64,000 nucleotides of DNA from Fusobacterium perfoetens. Lineage in GTDB: Bacteria > Fusobacteriota > Fusobacteriia > Fusobacteriales > Fusobacteriaceae. A model generated the notes under the pieces. That model saw only the letters and a program-made list of their open reading frames with translations. It had not been told where the DNA came from and searched no databases. The stretch's first letter is position 1; each line of letters opens with the position of its first letter. Made by a program: the position numbers and the translations under genes. Where the stretch lies: NCBI RefSeq assembly GCF_021531595.1, contig NZ_JADYUD010000002.1, positions 1-64,000 on the forward strand, written 5' to 3'. Below, one piece after another: positions 1-9,062 of the stretch.

Positions 1-2782
1 AATCATCAACAACAGACATATAAGTATCAGTTACATCTTTTGTTACAGCATAACCTGTTGTATAGAATGCTTCAGCAGTATTATTTGTTTTTTCAATCAT
101 TCCTACAAAAGTTTTTTCATCAGAATAGTTTACTGCATTTTTTAACTCTTCATTTCCTGATAATCCAGCAAGCATTGCATCATAAAGAGCATTATACCTG
201 TCAAGTTTTCCATTGTAATCACTTACATCTTTTACAGTAAGAGTTACTTTACCATCTTTTTCTTCAACTGCTCCATTTTCTCCAGTTCCTTTAAATATTA
301 CAGCTGCTGTAATATTAGCATCATCTTTAAAACTATAATTTTCTGCAACATTAAATTGTTTTTGAGAAACATTAAATTTATCTCCTACAATAAATTTAAC
401 AAGTCCTGTATCTTTTCCTGTTTTATCATCTTTTGAAGTAGAAATAGTTAATTTATTAGCTCCATTTTCTCCTGCAAGTTTATCAAGAGAAGTTGTAATA
501 TTTCCTTTTCCAAAATCATTGTTTAATTCAACATAAAGTCTTGTATTTTCTATTGAAAGTTGAGCATCACTATCCACATCAGAAAGAGATGCATTTTCTC
601 CTATATACCAACCGTTTCCATTTACTCCATTTCCTTTAAGAGTAAGTTTTTCAGTTCCAATAAGCTTGTAATTAAATGTTCCAAGTTCTTTATCTTCATC
701 TGCTTTTGTTGTACTTTGAGCAAATCCATTTACAGTGAAACTATCTGTTCCTTCTCCCATATCAATGACTTTATCATATTTTTCATATTTATTTATTATA
801 ATACTGTCATCAGAAGCACCAAGTTTTATATCTCCACCTATGTTGCTGATATTTGATATTTCAAGCTGTAAATCATTTTTTTCTGTTGTTTTTGAGCCAT
901 CAATACCATTTTTAATAGTAACATTTTCTCCAAGAACTATTTTATTTATTTCATTTTCAGCTGTCATTCCAAAATTAATTATAAAATCATCAGCATTTGT
1001 ATTTGTAAATTTAACATCTGTATAGTTGTCTTCTTTGGCAATTATTTTATTATCAATAAGATTTTGATTTGCATTGGAAATTATAATAGTTTTAACATCT
1101 CTATTATCTTCTGTTTTAGTGATTCTGTCTCCACTGTCATTTTTTCCACCATTACTTGCAGTCATTCCTATTCCTGCTTCAGCTCCCTCAATTTTTCCAA
1201 TAATCTCAGCTTTTCCTACTGTATTTAAAATAGCTCCATTTGAAAGTTTTACAGCTGTTACATCTTTTCCTGTAAGCCCACTATCTTTTATAGCTGTTAT
1301 TTTAGTGTCTCCTGCTATTGTAAATATTTCTCCTGCTTTAACATCTAAAAGAGTTCCTGCACTTTGGAAATATCCTGTAACAGTTGTATTAATAAGAGAA
1401 AAATCTTGATTATCTTTATTTTCGTAAGTAAATACAGCTTTATCTTTTGTAAATCCACTATCTTTTGTAATAACAGCATTTAGATTTTTATTTTCTAAAC
1501 TTTCTGCTATTGTAACACTTCCATTTTTAATATATCCACTTTTTTTTCCTGTTGCTGTATTTTCTACTGTGCTGTTTGTTATTGTTTGTCCATCTGCAAA
1601 TTCAATAACATCTTTATTTATTCCTTGTTTATCAATAACATCAAAAGAACTATTTAAAACTACTCCATTATTAGTAAAGTTGTCTGTGTTAGAGTCTCCA
1701 TTAATAACAAGCATACCATTATTTATAACATTTGCTTTATTATTTACATCATTTGAGAAAATTCCTGTTCCATTTGTATTAAAGATAATTCCTTCATTAT
1801 ATGCTTTTGCTCCCTCTTTAACTTCTATTAAGGAACTATTTTCCCCTTTTATAATTCCATAGTTATATGCAGTATTTGTTGCTCCTGTAACTGACTGAGC
1901 AAATTTATTTGCTTCAATAAGTCCATAGTTTATTATTTCAGAGTTTGTAACTTCTCCTCTTTCAAAATTTATTTCTTGGGCATTTCCATTTGTAGAATTA
2001 ATTATTCCATAGTTAAATGCTGTATTTTTATCCCCATTTGCTAATACTTGACCAGAACCTTTACTTTGAATATAGCCATAATTATAAATATTACTTTCTT
2101 TTGCTCCAGCGTTAATATATTGAGCTATTCCATTTTTATTTGTAGCTATTATTATTCCTGTATTTTCTATAAGATTATTTTTTTCTGATGAAATTTTTTG
2201 GGCACCATTATCTCCATGAGCACCAGAAATGATAATTCCATAATTATATAATTTACCTCCCCAATAATATTGCCCAAAATTATCTGTTATGATAATCCCT
2301 TCATTAATAAAAGTTCCTTTTACTCCTGATGAACTTTGTCCATTTTTACCTGTTAATATTTTTGTATTAGTTTTAGATGATTTATCTGTAACAACTAATT
2401 CTCCTGATAAAGCTCCATTTTCTAAAAGCTCTTTTGTAACTTTTGAAATCATTTTATTTTCAATTTCAGGTATAGTGTCTTCTTTTCCGTCTCCTGTTAT
2501 ATCAAATCCTTTAAAAGAAATATTTCCATTTTCAGTAACTGTTACTGTATATTTTCCTGTATTGTCTTTATATTCTCCTTGTTTTATTTTGCTTTTTCCA
2601 AGCAATTGTAAATAATGTTCAGCTTTTTCAAAATTATTCATCTCTTCTACAGGTTTTTCTGCTGTTTCTTCAGCAAAAGCAACTGCCCCTGTAATCATAA
2701 AAGTAACTACTAACCCTAATGTAATTTTTACTTTTCTTTTAAGAAATCTTTTAAGCGAACTCTCAATATAACTTTTTCCCAT
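1..2782 (-). CDS. Autotransporter adhesin, N-terminal part (partial)
   Basis: An open frame of about 927 codons runs from ATG at 2782 off the left edge, so the C-terminus is missing. The start has a strong AGGAGG site 7 nt upstream. Residues 1-37 form an extended signal peptide: an N-terminal stretch containing ESSLKRFLKRKVK, then a hydrophobic segment and likely cleavage after AFA (residue 37). This N-region is typical of Fusobacterium type V autotransporters. The rest is Asn/Gly/Thr-rich, with recurring short units such as NYGII, NNG and GxI, as expected of a parallel beta-helix passenger displayed on the cell surface. The beta-barrel translocator should lie beyond the window. Ligand unknown. 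A terminator-like hairpin lies in its leader (2941-2982). The many plus-strand ORFs here are shadows. Confidence 0.85.
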   Translation of the reverse strand, partial: MGKSYIESSLKRFLKRKVKITLGLVVTFMITGAVAFAEETAEKPVEEMNNFEKAEHYLQLLGKSKIKQGEYKDNTGKYTVTVTENGNISFKGFDITGDGKEDTIPEIENKMISKVTKELLENGALSGELVVTDKSSKTNTKILTGKNGQSSSGVKGTFINEGIIITDNFGQYYWGGKLYNYGIIISGAHGDNGAQKISSEKNNLIENTGIIIATNKNGIAQYINAGAKESNIYNYGYIQSKGSGQVLANGDKNTAFNYGIINSTNGNAQEINFERGEVTNSEIINYGLIEANKFAQSVTGATNTAYNYGIIKGENSSLIEVKEGAKAYNEGIIFNTNGTGIFSNDVNNKANVINNGMLVINGDSNTDNFTNNGVVLNSSFDVIDKQGINKDVIEFADGQTITNSTVENTATGKKSGYIKNGSVTIAESLENKNLNAVITKDSGFTKDKAVFTYENKDNQDFSLINTTVTGYFQSAGTLLDVKAGEIFTIAGDTKITAIKDSGLTGKDVTAVKLSNGAILNTVGKAEIIGKIEGAEAGIGMTASNGGKNDSGDRITKTEDNRDVKTIIISNANQNLIDNKIIAKEDNYTDVKFTNTNADDFIINFGMTAENEINKIVLGENVTIKNGIDGSKTTEKNDLQLEISNISNIGGDIKLGASDDSIIINKYEKYDKVIDMGEGTDSFTVNGFAQSTTKADEDKELGTFNYKLIGTEKLTLKGNGVNGNGWYIGENASLSDVDSDAQLSIENTRLYVELNNDFGKGNITTSLDKLAGENGANKLTISTSKDDKTGKDTGLVKFIVGDKFNVSQKQFNVAENYSFKDDANITAAVIFKGTGENGAVEEKDGKVTLTVKDVSDYNGKLDRYNALYDAMLAGLSGNEELKNAVNYSDEKTFVGMIEKTNNTAEAFYTTGYAVTKDVTDTYMSVVDD

Positions 2783-2837
2783 ATTAAATTTCCTCCTGTA
2801 AAATAAATACCATTTTTAAAAAATAATATTAAGTAAA

Positions 2838-2866
2838 TACAAAGTTTTCCTCCTCTAAACTCTGTA
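2838..2866 (-). promoter_or_regulatory. SD-like sequence in a hairpin loop, autotransporter leader
   Basis: On the minus strand TACAGAGTT and AACTTTGTA are imperfectly complementary and enclose AGAGGAGGA, a perfect ribosome-binding sequence about 60 nt upstream of the real start at 2782. A TTG follows and opens an 8-codon frame. It could be a leader-peptide site or a ribosome standby site, but this is inference only. Confidence 0.25.
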
Positions 2867-2940
2867 TAATTACTTTTAATTTATTAAACGAGGAAAAATC
2901 ACATAATTCGTGATAATATTTTATTAATAATTAAAAAAAA

Positions 2941-2982
2941 GTAATAAAAAAAACAGCTTATTTTATCTTTTTTAAGCTGTTT
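2941..2982 (-). terminator. Terminator-like hairpin in the autotransporter leader
   Basis: AAACAGCTTA (2951-2960) and TAAGCTGTTT (2973-2982) form a 10-bp perfect stem with a 12-nt loop. Read on the minus strand, the stem is followed directly by a run of eight T. No minus-strand gene ends here. The hairpin sits between the promoter at 3056-3028 and the adhesin start at 2782, so it would act as an attenuator or as the end of a small leader RNA. Confidence 0.6.
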
Positions 2983-3027
2983 AAATAGTTAAAATTTATT
3001 ATACACTTATCCCCATACCTTTTCTTA

Positions 3028-3056
3028 AGTATAGTCCTGATATTTTTAATTGTCAA
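3028..3056 (-). promoter_or_regulatory. Sigma70-type promoter for the autotransporter leader
   Basis: The minus strand carries TTGACA (3056-3051), a 17-nt spacer and TATACT (3033-3028). Transcription should start near 3021, about 240 nt before the adhesin start codon and about 40 nt before the terminator-like hairpin. Confidence 0.65.
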
Positions 3057-3237
3057 TACTCTTTTCTTAAAAAAGTTTTTTTAAAAATTTTTTAAAATTT
3101 TATGCACTTTTTTTGCTCATTTTACATATCTTTGCTTTTAACAATTTTTTCGTTATTTACAAGAATATTTTTTTAAAATTAACTGGCATTTTAGCTGCTT
3201 TTTTTCACTTTTGGTTGACTTTTAAAACTTTTTTCCT

Positions 3238-3266
3238 TTGACTTTTAAAAAATTATTTTATATAAT
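3238..3266 (+). promoter_or_regulatory. Promoter for the 3336 gene
   Basis: TTGACT (3238-3243), 17-nt spacer, TATAAT (3261-3266). The leader contains the palindrome AGAGAAATTTCTCT (3289-3302). The 2783-3335 gap otherwise holds only this promoter and the divergent autotransporter leader. Confidence 0.6.
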
Positions 3267-3335
3267 TCATTCGCATATGCTTCTTACGAGAGAAATTTCT
3301 CTTTCTTAATTTTTTTTGATAAGGAGATACAAAAT

Positions 3336-3803
3336 ATGAAAAATCCAAAAAAACAGCCAAAGAATGACGAAGAAGAAATTGAAGAAGACGACTGCGAACT
3401 CTTAAAACTAGATGGCAAAGGTTATCTTGAAAAACTAAATTATATTAAGCAGACAAACTACAAAAGCTTTTATAAAAGTGGAAAATCTGCTGAGCAGCTT
3501 GAAAAAGATATTGATAATTATTTTAACAGGTGCTCATTATACTTAAAAGATCCCTCATCACTCATTCCCAAACATACGAAGGATATATTTGAATACAGAT
3601 ATATCTCTAAAATTTTAAAAACTCTTGGCCCTCTTTCAGAACCATGTATTTTAGCTGATTTTTTAAATATTGATGTTGATATTATTTTAAACGGAATTGA
3701 AAATGGAAAAGTACCATGTTTTTTCTGTGAAGGTATATGTTCTGTTAAAATAAACAGTATTATATCTTTTCTGAAAGAAGTTAAGATAATTAAGGGTTTA
3801 TAA
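3336..3803 (+). CDS. Hypothetical protein, phage-packaging-like (155 aa)
   Basis: Not confidently recognised. The start has a good site (AAGGAGAT, 7 nt spacing) and a consensus promoter upstream, so it is probably expressed. The N-terminus is charged, with a Lys-rich head and an acidic run EEEIEEDD at about residues 12-19. Residues 50-70 (KSAEQLEKDIDNYFNRC) resemble the start of phage terminase small-subunit/gp3 proteins, which begin with a similar 'Y..pEEL..kIdeYFe.C' segment. Residues 95-130 (LSEPCILADFLNIDVDIIL) could be a helix-turn-helix. A phage-derived DNA-binding protein is my best guess. No other phage genes are nearby, and three iteron-like palindromes follow directly. Confidence 0.6.
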   Translation: MKNPKKQPKNDEEEIEEDDCELLKLDGKGYLEKLNYIKQTNYKSFYKSGKSAEQLEKDIDNYFNRCSLYLKDPSSLIPKHTKDIFEYRYISKILKTLGPLSEPCILADFLNIDVDIILNGIENGKVPCFFCEGICSVKINSIISFLKEVKIIKGL

Positions 3804-3810
3804 TTTTTAC

Positions 3811-3876
3811 CCCATGAAAAATTTTCAAGGTGACGATGAAAAAACTTCATGCCCCCCTATGAAAAATTTTCATACC
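3811..3876 (+). repeat. Three iteron-like near-palindromes
   Basis: ATGAAAAATTTTCA (3814), ATGAAAAAACTTCAT (3836) and ATGAAAAATTTTCAT (3859) are spaced 22-23 bp apart, about two helical turns, and are preceded by C-rich CCC or CCCC. Each is close to a perfect dyad. A 61-codon frame (3814-3999, MKNF repeated) crosses them but has no ribosome site and overlaps the end of the opposite gene, so I do not call it as a gene. The array could be a protein-binding array or a remnant of a phage or plasmid replication region. Confidence 0.45.
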
Positions 3877-3955
3877 AAAGATCATTCTAATAATAATCAT
3901 ACTAATAAAATCATAAATAAATATATAAAGGGCTCAAGTGAAAAAAGAAAAAATT

Positions 3956-4834
3956 TTATAAAGCTCTTAGTGAATCTTTTTTCATTCTGTTATTTTTAAC
4001 AGCATAGTTAATAGCCTCAATGATATTTTCTTTGTCATCAGGAAGAACACCTCTTAAAGGAACATAATTTGAAGCATGATTGCTTCTGAAAATACATTTT
4101 TCTATGACATTTGTATTTTCTATTATAAGCTTTATTTCCTCTAAGATTTCAACATTTGAAAGAGGTTTAAATTTTCCTTGATGATATTCATTATAAAGTT
4201 CTGTGCCCTCTTCAATCATAAGGCTCAGAATACCAAAATAATCAGGATTTATATGTGAAACAAAGTCAGCTGTAAGAAGGGCATGTTCATTAGAATTTTC
4301 CTTCCCGCCAAGTCCGGCAATAGCAGTAACAGATAAAGATATTCCAGCCTTTTTAATCTTCTTTCCAGCTTCAATAATCTCTCTTCTGTCAGCTCCCTTT
4401 TTTACATATGAAAGCACTTTATCACTTCCACTTTCCACTCCAAGATAAACTAATTTAAGTCCTAAATTATGAAGTTCTTTTAATTCTTCATCGCTTTTAA
4501 GAAGAATAGATTTTGGAGAGCCATATATTGAAATTCTTTCAGCTTCAGGAAATCTTTCATTAATATAAAGGAAGATTTCTTTTAATATTTTCATAGGAAT
4601 TATAAGGGCATCTCCGTCAGCAATGAAGATTCTTTGAACTTTTCTTATATGTTTTCTGAAAAAATCAATTTCTTCTTTTATTTGTTCAAGAGGTTTTATT
4701 GTAAACTTTTTACCTTTATACATACTGCAGAAAGTGCACTTATTTTGAGAGCAGCCAAGAGTGGCTTGGATTATAAGGCTATAGGCTTCAGAAGGTGGTC
4801 TGTATAAAGGATAGTTGTATTCATATTCTGTCAT
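3956..4834 (-). CDS. Radical SAM protein of unknown reaction (292 aa)
   Basis: The radical-SAM cluster site is C28-x4-C33-x2-C36 within TLGCSQNKCTFCSMYKG, one residue longer than the canonical Cx3Cx2C. The preceding YRPPSEAYSLIIQ and the following RxxEQIKEEI-like helix match a widespread uncharacterised radical-SAM/Elp3-type family of anaerobes. Later segments (GLKLVYLGVESGSDKVLSYVKKG; AGLGGKENSNEHA) correspond to SAM-binding and barrel strands. It is about full length for that family, with no accessory Fe-S cluster domain seen. The gene stands alone and is divergent from the DUF1846 gene. Substrate unknown. Confidence 0.85.
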   Translation of the reverse strand: MTEYEYNYPLYRPPSEAYSLIIQATLGCSQNKCTFCSMYKGKKFTIKPLEQIKEEIDFFRKHIRKVQRIFIADGDALIIPMKILKEIFLYINERFPEAERISIYGSPKSILLKSDEELKELHNLGLKLVYLGVESGSDKVLSYVKKGADRREIIEAGKKIKKAGISLSVTAIAGLGGKENSNEHALLTADFVSHINPDYFGILSLMIEEGTELYNEYHQGKFKPLSNVEILEEIKLIIENTNVIEKCIFRSNHASNYVPLRGVLPDDKENIIEAINYAVKNNRMKKDSLRAL

Positions 4835-4927
4835 AAAATCTGCCCTCCATATTTTTCTAAAGATTTTTATAAGGTATTTTAATTCTTTTTTATTTTCAGG
4901 TCAAGTATAGATTAATCTGCTTTATTT

Positions 4928-4955
4928 TTGACAATGAATTTAAAAATGGGATAAA
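4928..4955 (+). promoter_or_regulatory. Candidate promoter for the DUF1846 gene
   Basis: A perfect TTGACA (4928-4933) is followed, after 16 nt, by the weaker GATAAA (4950-4955), in the 241-bp divergent gap. The -10 assignment is uncertain. Confidence 0.4.
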
Positions 4956-5075
4956 AAAATATGTATATGGAAAAAAATATAAATTTCTAGGAAAAATATA
5001 TTATATGTGATAGAATATTCAGATGTAATGGATTAATTTTTATGTTGACCGCAGTTTTTAATATAAGGAGAAGAG

Positions 5076-6584
5076 ATGATGAAGATAGGATTTGACCACA
5101 GCAAATATCTTGAAGAACAATCAAAATATATTCTGGAAAGAGTAAATAACTTTGATAAACTTTACCTTGAATTTGGAGGAAAATTATTATATGACCTTCA
5201 TGCAAAAAGAGTATTGCCTGGTTTTGATGAAAATGCGAAAATTAAACTTCTTCAAAAATTAAAAGAAAATGTAGAAGTTGTTATCTGTGTTTATGCAGGA
5301 GACATTGAAAGAAACAAAATCAGAGGAGATTTTGGTATAACTTATGACATGGATGTATTCAGACTTATTGATGATCTAAGAAGTTATGAACTTGAAGTAA
5401 ACAGCGTTGTAATAACAAGATTTGATGATCAGCCAGCTACTACTGTTTTTATAAATAAACTTGAAAGAAGAGGAATCAAAGTATACAAGCACAGAGCTAC
5501 TAAAGGTTACCCTACAGATGTTGAAACAATAGTAAGCGAAGAAGGATACGGAAGAAATCCATATATAGAAACAAAAAAACCTATCGTTGTTGTCACTGCT
5601 CCAGGGCCTGGAAGTGGAAAACTTGCTACTTGTCTTAGCCAATTATACCATGAAGACAAGAGAGGAAAAGTTGCGGGATATTCAAAATTTGAAACTTTCC
5701 CTGTATGGAATGTACCTTTAAAACACCCTTTAAATATTGCTTATGAAGCTGCGACTGTAGACTTAAAAGATGTGAACATGATAGATCCTTTCCATCTTGA
5801 AGCATACGGAGAAACAGCAGTAAACTACAACAGAGATATTGAAGCATTCCCTGTATTAAAAAGAATAATTGAAAAAATTACAGGAAAAGAATCTATTTAT
5901 AAATCTCCAACAGATATGGGAGTAAACAGAGTAGGTTTTGGAATTGTTGATGATGAAGTTGTAAGAGAAGCATCAAGACAAGAGATAATAAGAAGAGCAT
6001 TAAACTCTGCAAGTGATTATAAAAAAGGATATGTTGATAAAGATACTTATCAAAGAGCAAGACTTATAATGGAAGAACTTCAGCTTAAAGAAACAGACAG
6101 AAAAGTTCTTGTTGCTGCAAGAGAGCGTCTTGAAAAATTAAAGGCTGAAGATCCTAATGAATTTTATTCAGCTGTAGCTATAGAACTTGAAGACGGAACT
6201 ATGATTACAGGAAAAGGTTCTGAAACTATGTGTGCTGCTGCTTCAGCAATACTTAATGCAATTAAACATCATGCAGGAATAGCTGATGAAGTTCATCTTA
6301 TAGCTCCAGAAATTGCTGAACCTATAATGAACCTTAAATCAAAGAACTTTGGAAGCAAAAATGTAACTCTTAACTGTGAAGAAGTGCTTATAGCTTTAAG
6401 CATATGTGCTGTTACAGATGAAAGAGCAAAAAAAGCAATAGACTGTCTTTCAAAATTAAGAGGGACTCAGGCTCACTCAACATCTATTTTAGGAAAAACA
6501 GATGACCAGCTAGTGAGAAAACTTGGAATGGAAATGACTTGTGATTCTATATTCCCTACTGAAAATCTTTATTATAATGATTAA
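5076..6584 (+). CDS. DUF1846 / UPF0371 family protein (502 aa)
   Basis: Clear member of the DUF1846 family (about 500 aa; full length here), common in anaerobic Firmicutes and Fusobacteria and of unknown function. Residues 172-184 ([13 protein letters not shown]) form a Gly-rich loop like a nucleotide-binding P-loop. The N-terminal [18 protein letters not shown] and the central [15 protein letters not shown] segments are family hallmarks. ATG at 5076 or the next codon 5079 may initiate; both are near AAGGAG. It is monocistronic, with a bidirectional terminator following. Cytosolic, as no signal or membrane segment is seen. Confidence 0.85.
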   Translation: MMKIGFDHSKYLEEQSKYILERVNNFDKLYLEFGGKLLYDLHAKRVLPGFDENAKIKLLQKLKENVEVVICVYAGDIERNKIRGDFGITYDMDVFRLIDDLRSYELEVNSVVITRFDDQPATTVFINKLERRGIKVYKHRATKGYPTDVETIVSEEGYGRNPYIETKKPIVVVTAPGPGSGKLATCLSQLYHEDKRGKVAGYSKFETFPVWNVPLKHPLNIAYEAATVDLKDVNMIDPFHLEAYGETAVNYNRDIEAFPVLKRIIEKITGKESIYKSPTDMGVNRVGFGIVDDEVVREASRQEIIRRALNSASDYKKGYVDKDTYQRARLIMEELQLKETDRKVLVAARERLEKLKAEDPNEFYSAVAIELEDGTMITGKGSETMCAAASAILNAIKHHAGIADEVHLIAPEIAEPIMNLKSKNFGSKNVTLNCEEVLIALSICAVTDERAKKAIDCLSKLRGTQAHSTSILGKTDDQLVRKLGMEMTCDSIFPTENLYYND

Positions 6585-6586
6585 TA

Positions 6587-6622
6587 TAAAAAGCTGATGC
6601 AGTAAATGCATCAGCTTTTTTC
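6587..6622. terminator. Bidirectional terminator
   Basis: AAAAGCTGATGC (6589-6600) and GCATCAGCTTTT (6608-6619) form a 12-bp stem with a 7-nt loop and a T-run on either strand. It ends both the DUF1846 gene and the facing metal ATPase gene. Confidence 0.85.
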
Positions 6623-6630
6623 TTACTTAT

Positions 6631-9006
6631 TTAAAGTTTTTTAATTCTTAAAATTTTTGAAGCATTTAAAACAGCTATTGCAGACACACCTACATCAGCA
6701 AAGATTGCAAGCCACATATTTGCAATTCCCATAACTCCAAGAATCATAACAAGAATTTTAACTCCAAGAGAGAAATAAATATTTTGCATAACAACTTTTT
6801 TATTTTCAGCTGCTATTTTTAAAGTTTCAACAACTTTGTAAGGCTCATCATTTATAAAGACAATGTCAGCAGATTCAACAGCAATATCACTTCCTGCTCC
6901 TCCCATTGCAATTCCAATATCAGCAAGAGAAAGTACAGGAGCATCGTTAATTCCGTCTCCTACAAATATAACAGCTTTACTTTTCTTTTTAATGTCATTA
7001 AGGATTTTAACTTTATCTTGAGGAAGAAGCTGAGTGAAAACATTTTCTTTTTTAAATCCAAGTTTTTCTCCAACAAGTTCACCAGTTTTTTTATTATCAC
7101 CAGTAAGCATATATGAAACTATGTTCATTTTTTTTAGTTCTTCTATTGTTTTTGAAGAATCTGATTTAATTTCATCAGCAAGATAAAGAGCTCCTGCATA
7201 TTTTCCATCTTGTGCAGCGTATACTGCAGTGCTGCTTTCTTCCTTAGAAAAATCTATCTGAATATTAAAATCTTTCATAAGCTTTTTATTTCCAACAAGA
7301 ATATTTTTTCCTTTATATACAGCAGAAACACCTTTTCCAGAAATTTCTTTATAATCTTTAATATCTTGTTCAGATATTTTTATATCTTTATAATTAAGAG
7401 CGGCTTTTCCAATAGGGTGATTTGAATAAAATTCTCCTGCTTTACTTATTTCAATAAGTTCTTCCTTAGAAAATCCTTCAGCAGTTTCTATATTTTCTAT
7501 TTGAAACTTTCCTTTTGTAAGAGTTCCTGTTTTATCAAAAACAACTGCATTTACTTCTTTTAATTTTTCAAGGTAGTTTCCTCCTTTAATAAGAATACCT
7601 CTTTTTGAAGAAAGTCCTATACTGCTGAAAAATGTAAGAGGTACTGAAAGAACAAGAGCACAAGGGCATGAAATAACAAGGAAAATTAAAGCTCTTCCAA
7701 ACCAAAGTTTAAAGTCTCCAAAAATAACAGGAATACCAAGTCCTACTATAACAGCAGCAAGAACAACAACAGGAGTATAGTATCTTGCAAATTTAGTGAT
7801 AAATTTCTCTGCATCAGCTTTTTTATCACTTGCATTTTCAACCATTTCAATAATTTTACTTATAGCAGAATCTTTATATTCTTTTGTAACTCTTACTTCA
7901 ATCATACCATCTATATTAAGGCTTCCACTTAAAATTTCTGTTCCTTTTTCTACGAAAACAGGAAGAGATTCTCCAGTAAGAGCAGCTGTATTAAGAGAAG
8001 AAGTTCCTTTTTCAACTACACCATCAACAGCAACTTTTTCTCCTGGCTTTATAATAATTATATCATTAACAGAAAGAGTTTCAGGATCAACTTGTTTTAT
8101 AGTTCCGTCATGAAGTTTTAAGTTTGCATAATTTGCTTTTACTTCTAAAAGACTTTGTATAGATTTTCTTGAATTGTTAACTGCTCTTTCTTGAAAATAT
8201 TCTCCAACTTTATAGAAAATCATAACTCCTACAGCCTCTCTGTATTCTCTTAAGAAAAGAGCTCCTATAGTTGCAATGGACATAAGGAAGTTTTCATCAA
8301 GAAAGTTTCCATTTTTAATATTAAGAAGAGATCTGTATAAAATATCTCCTCCAGCAACGATGTATGCAATAAGAAGGAAGGCTGTTTTTATTTCAACATT
8401 TGGAATGAAGATTGAAATAATAAACAGGGCGATTCCTCCAAAAAGAGAAATTTTTTCATAATTTATTTTTTGATGTTCTTCATTTGAAGATTCTTTGCTT
8501 AATTTTAAGTCGTGAGTGTGTGAATGTCCGTGATGATGTGAATGTCCATGTTCATGGTTATGTACTTTTCCCTCTTCTTCGTGGGAGTGTCCACAACCAC
8601 AACCTTCTTCATCATCATGTGAATGTCCACAGTCACAACTTTCTTCTTCGTGATGATGATGACCTCTGCAGCCACATTCTCCATGATTATGAGCATGTTC
8701 ATGCCCATGATTATGTTCATGGTGATGATGTCCACATTCACAGCCTTTGTGTTCTTCAGAAACATTATTTTTTTCTGAACCAGACATTTCAAAAATTTTA
8801 GAACCTTTTTCAGTTTTATCAGCTATTTTATTAATGGTATTTAAAAATTCTTTTTCATCAACAGAATCTTTAATTTCCACAGTTATTTTTTTTGTATAGA
8901 AGTTAAGAATACAGCTTTCAACATCATGAAGCTTTTCTATCTGATCTTGTATTTTTGAGGCACAATGTCCACATTTTAGTCCCTCAACAGAATATACTTT
9001 TTTCAT
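6631..9006 (-). CDS. Zn/Cd/Pb-type heavy-metal P1B-ATPase, His/Cys-rich linker
   Basis: Exports a soft divalent metal cation across the inner membrane with ATP. An N-terminal HMA domain carries GLKCGHC (Cys12, Cys15). It is followed at about residues 86-166 by an unusual linker with about 29 His and 8 Cys, built from units such as CxCGHSH. Then come TM helices, TGES (344-347), the CPC transport motif (447-449) in ISCPCALVLS, the phosphorylated Asp491 in DKTGTLTKG, an HP motif (SNHPIG) and GDGINDAP. CPC plus a His-rich region fits the ZntA/CadA (P1B-2) class better than copper pumps, but the metal is inferred. Length 791 aa; the extra length is the linker. A metal-regulator-like dyad lies in its promoter region. 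Confidence 0.9.
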   Translation of the reverse strand: MKKVYSVEGLKCGHCASKIQDQIEKLHDVESCILNFYTKKITVEIKDSVDEKEFLNTINKIADKTEKGSKIFEMSGSEKNNVSEEHKGCECGHHHHEHNHGHEHAHNHGECGCRGHHHHEEESCDCGHSHDDEEGCGCGHSHEEEGKVHNHEHGHSHHHGHSHTHDLKLSKESSNEEHQKINYEKISLFGGIALFIISIFIPNVEIKTAFLLIAYIVAGGDILYRSLLNIKNGNFLDENFLMSIATIGALFLREYREAVGVMIFYKVGEYFQERAVNNSRKSIQSLLEVKANYANLKLHDGTIKQVDPETLSVNDIIIIKPGEKVAVDGVVEKGTSSLNTAALTGESLPVFVEKGTEILSGSLNIDGMIEVRVTKEYKDSAISKIIEMVENASDKKADAEKFITKFARYYTPVVVLAAVIVGLGIPVIFGDFKLWFGRALIFLVISCPCALVLSVPLTFFSSIGLSSKRGILIKGGNYLEKLKEVNAVVFDKTGTLTKGKFQIENIETAEGFSKEELIEISKAGEFYSNHPIGKAALNYKDIKISEQDIKDYKEISGKGVSAVYKGKNILVGNKKLMKDFNIQIDFSKEESSTAVYAAQDGKYAGALYLADEIKSDSSKTIEELKKMNIVSYMLTGDNKKTGELVGEKLGFKKENVFTQLLPQDKVKILNDIKKKSKAVIFVGDGINDAPVLSLADIGIAMGGAGSDIAVESADIVFINDEPYKVVETLKIAAENKKVVMQNIYFSLGVKILVMILGVMGIANMWLAIFADVGVSAIAVLNASKILRIKKL

Positions 9007-9038
9007 AAAAATTTTCTCCTTTGTATTTGTTAAGTATA

Positions 9039-9062
9039 ATAGGGTATACCCCTATACCCTAT
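9039..9062. promoter_or_regulatory. Candidate metalloregulator operator upstream of the ATPase
   Basis: ATAGGGTAT (9039-9047) and ATACCCTAT (9054-9062) are a perfect 9-bp inverted repeat around ACCCCT. This is an isolated G/C-tract dyad in AT-rich DNA, 33-56 bp upstream of the ATPase start, next to a TATACT/TATTAT -10-like sequence on the minus strand. GGG/CCC-tract dyads are typical of CsoR/RcnR-type operators, and MerR-type dyads also sit in this position. The regulator gene is not in the window. Confidence 0.5.

Noticed and set aside
40-2615. Several plus-strand ORFs of 66-111 codons across the first 2.6 kb
   Set aside because: They lie opposite a continuous minus-strand autotransporter frame, lack ribosome sites and have Ser/Phe-rich shadow composition.
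3518-3850. Minus-strand 110-codon ORF
   Set aside because: Antisense to the 155-aa gene, which has promoter and SD; the antisense frame has neither.
3814-3999. 61-codon ORF with MKNF repeats
   Set aside because: No ribosome site, overlaps the end of the opposite radical-SAM gene, and its repeats are explained by the DNA dyads. Kept only as a repeat feature.
8484-8801. Plus-strand ORF rich in His, Val and Asp, and a minus-strand Met-rich ORF in another frame
   Set aside because: Both are frame shadows of the His-rich linker of the metal ATPase.
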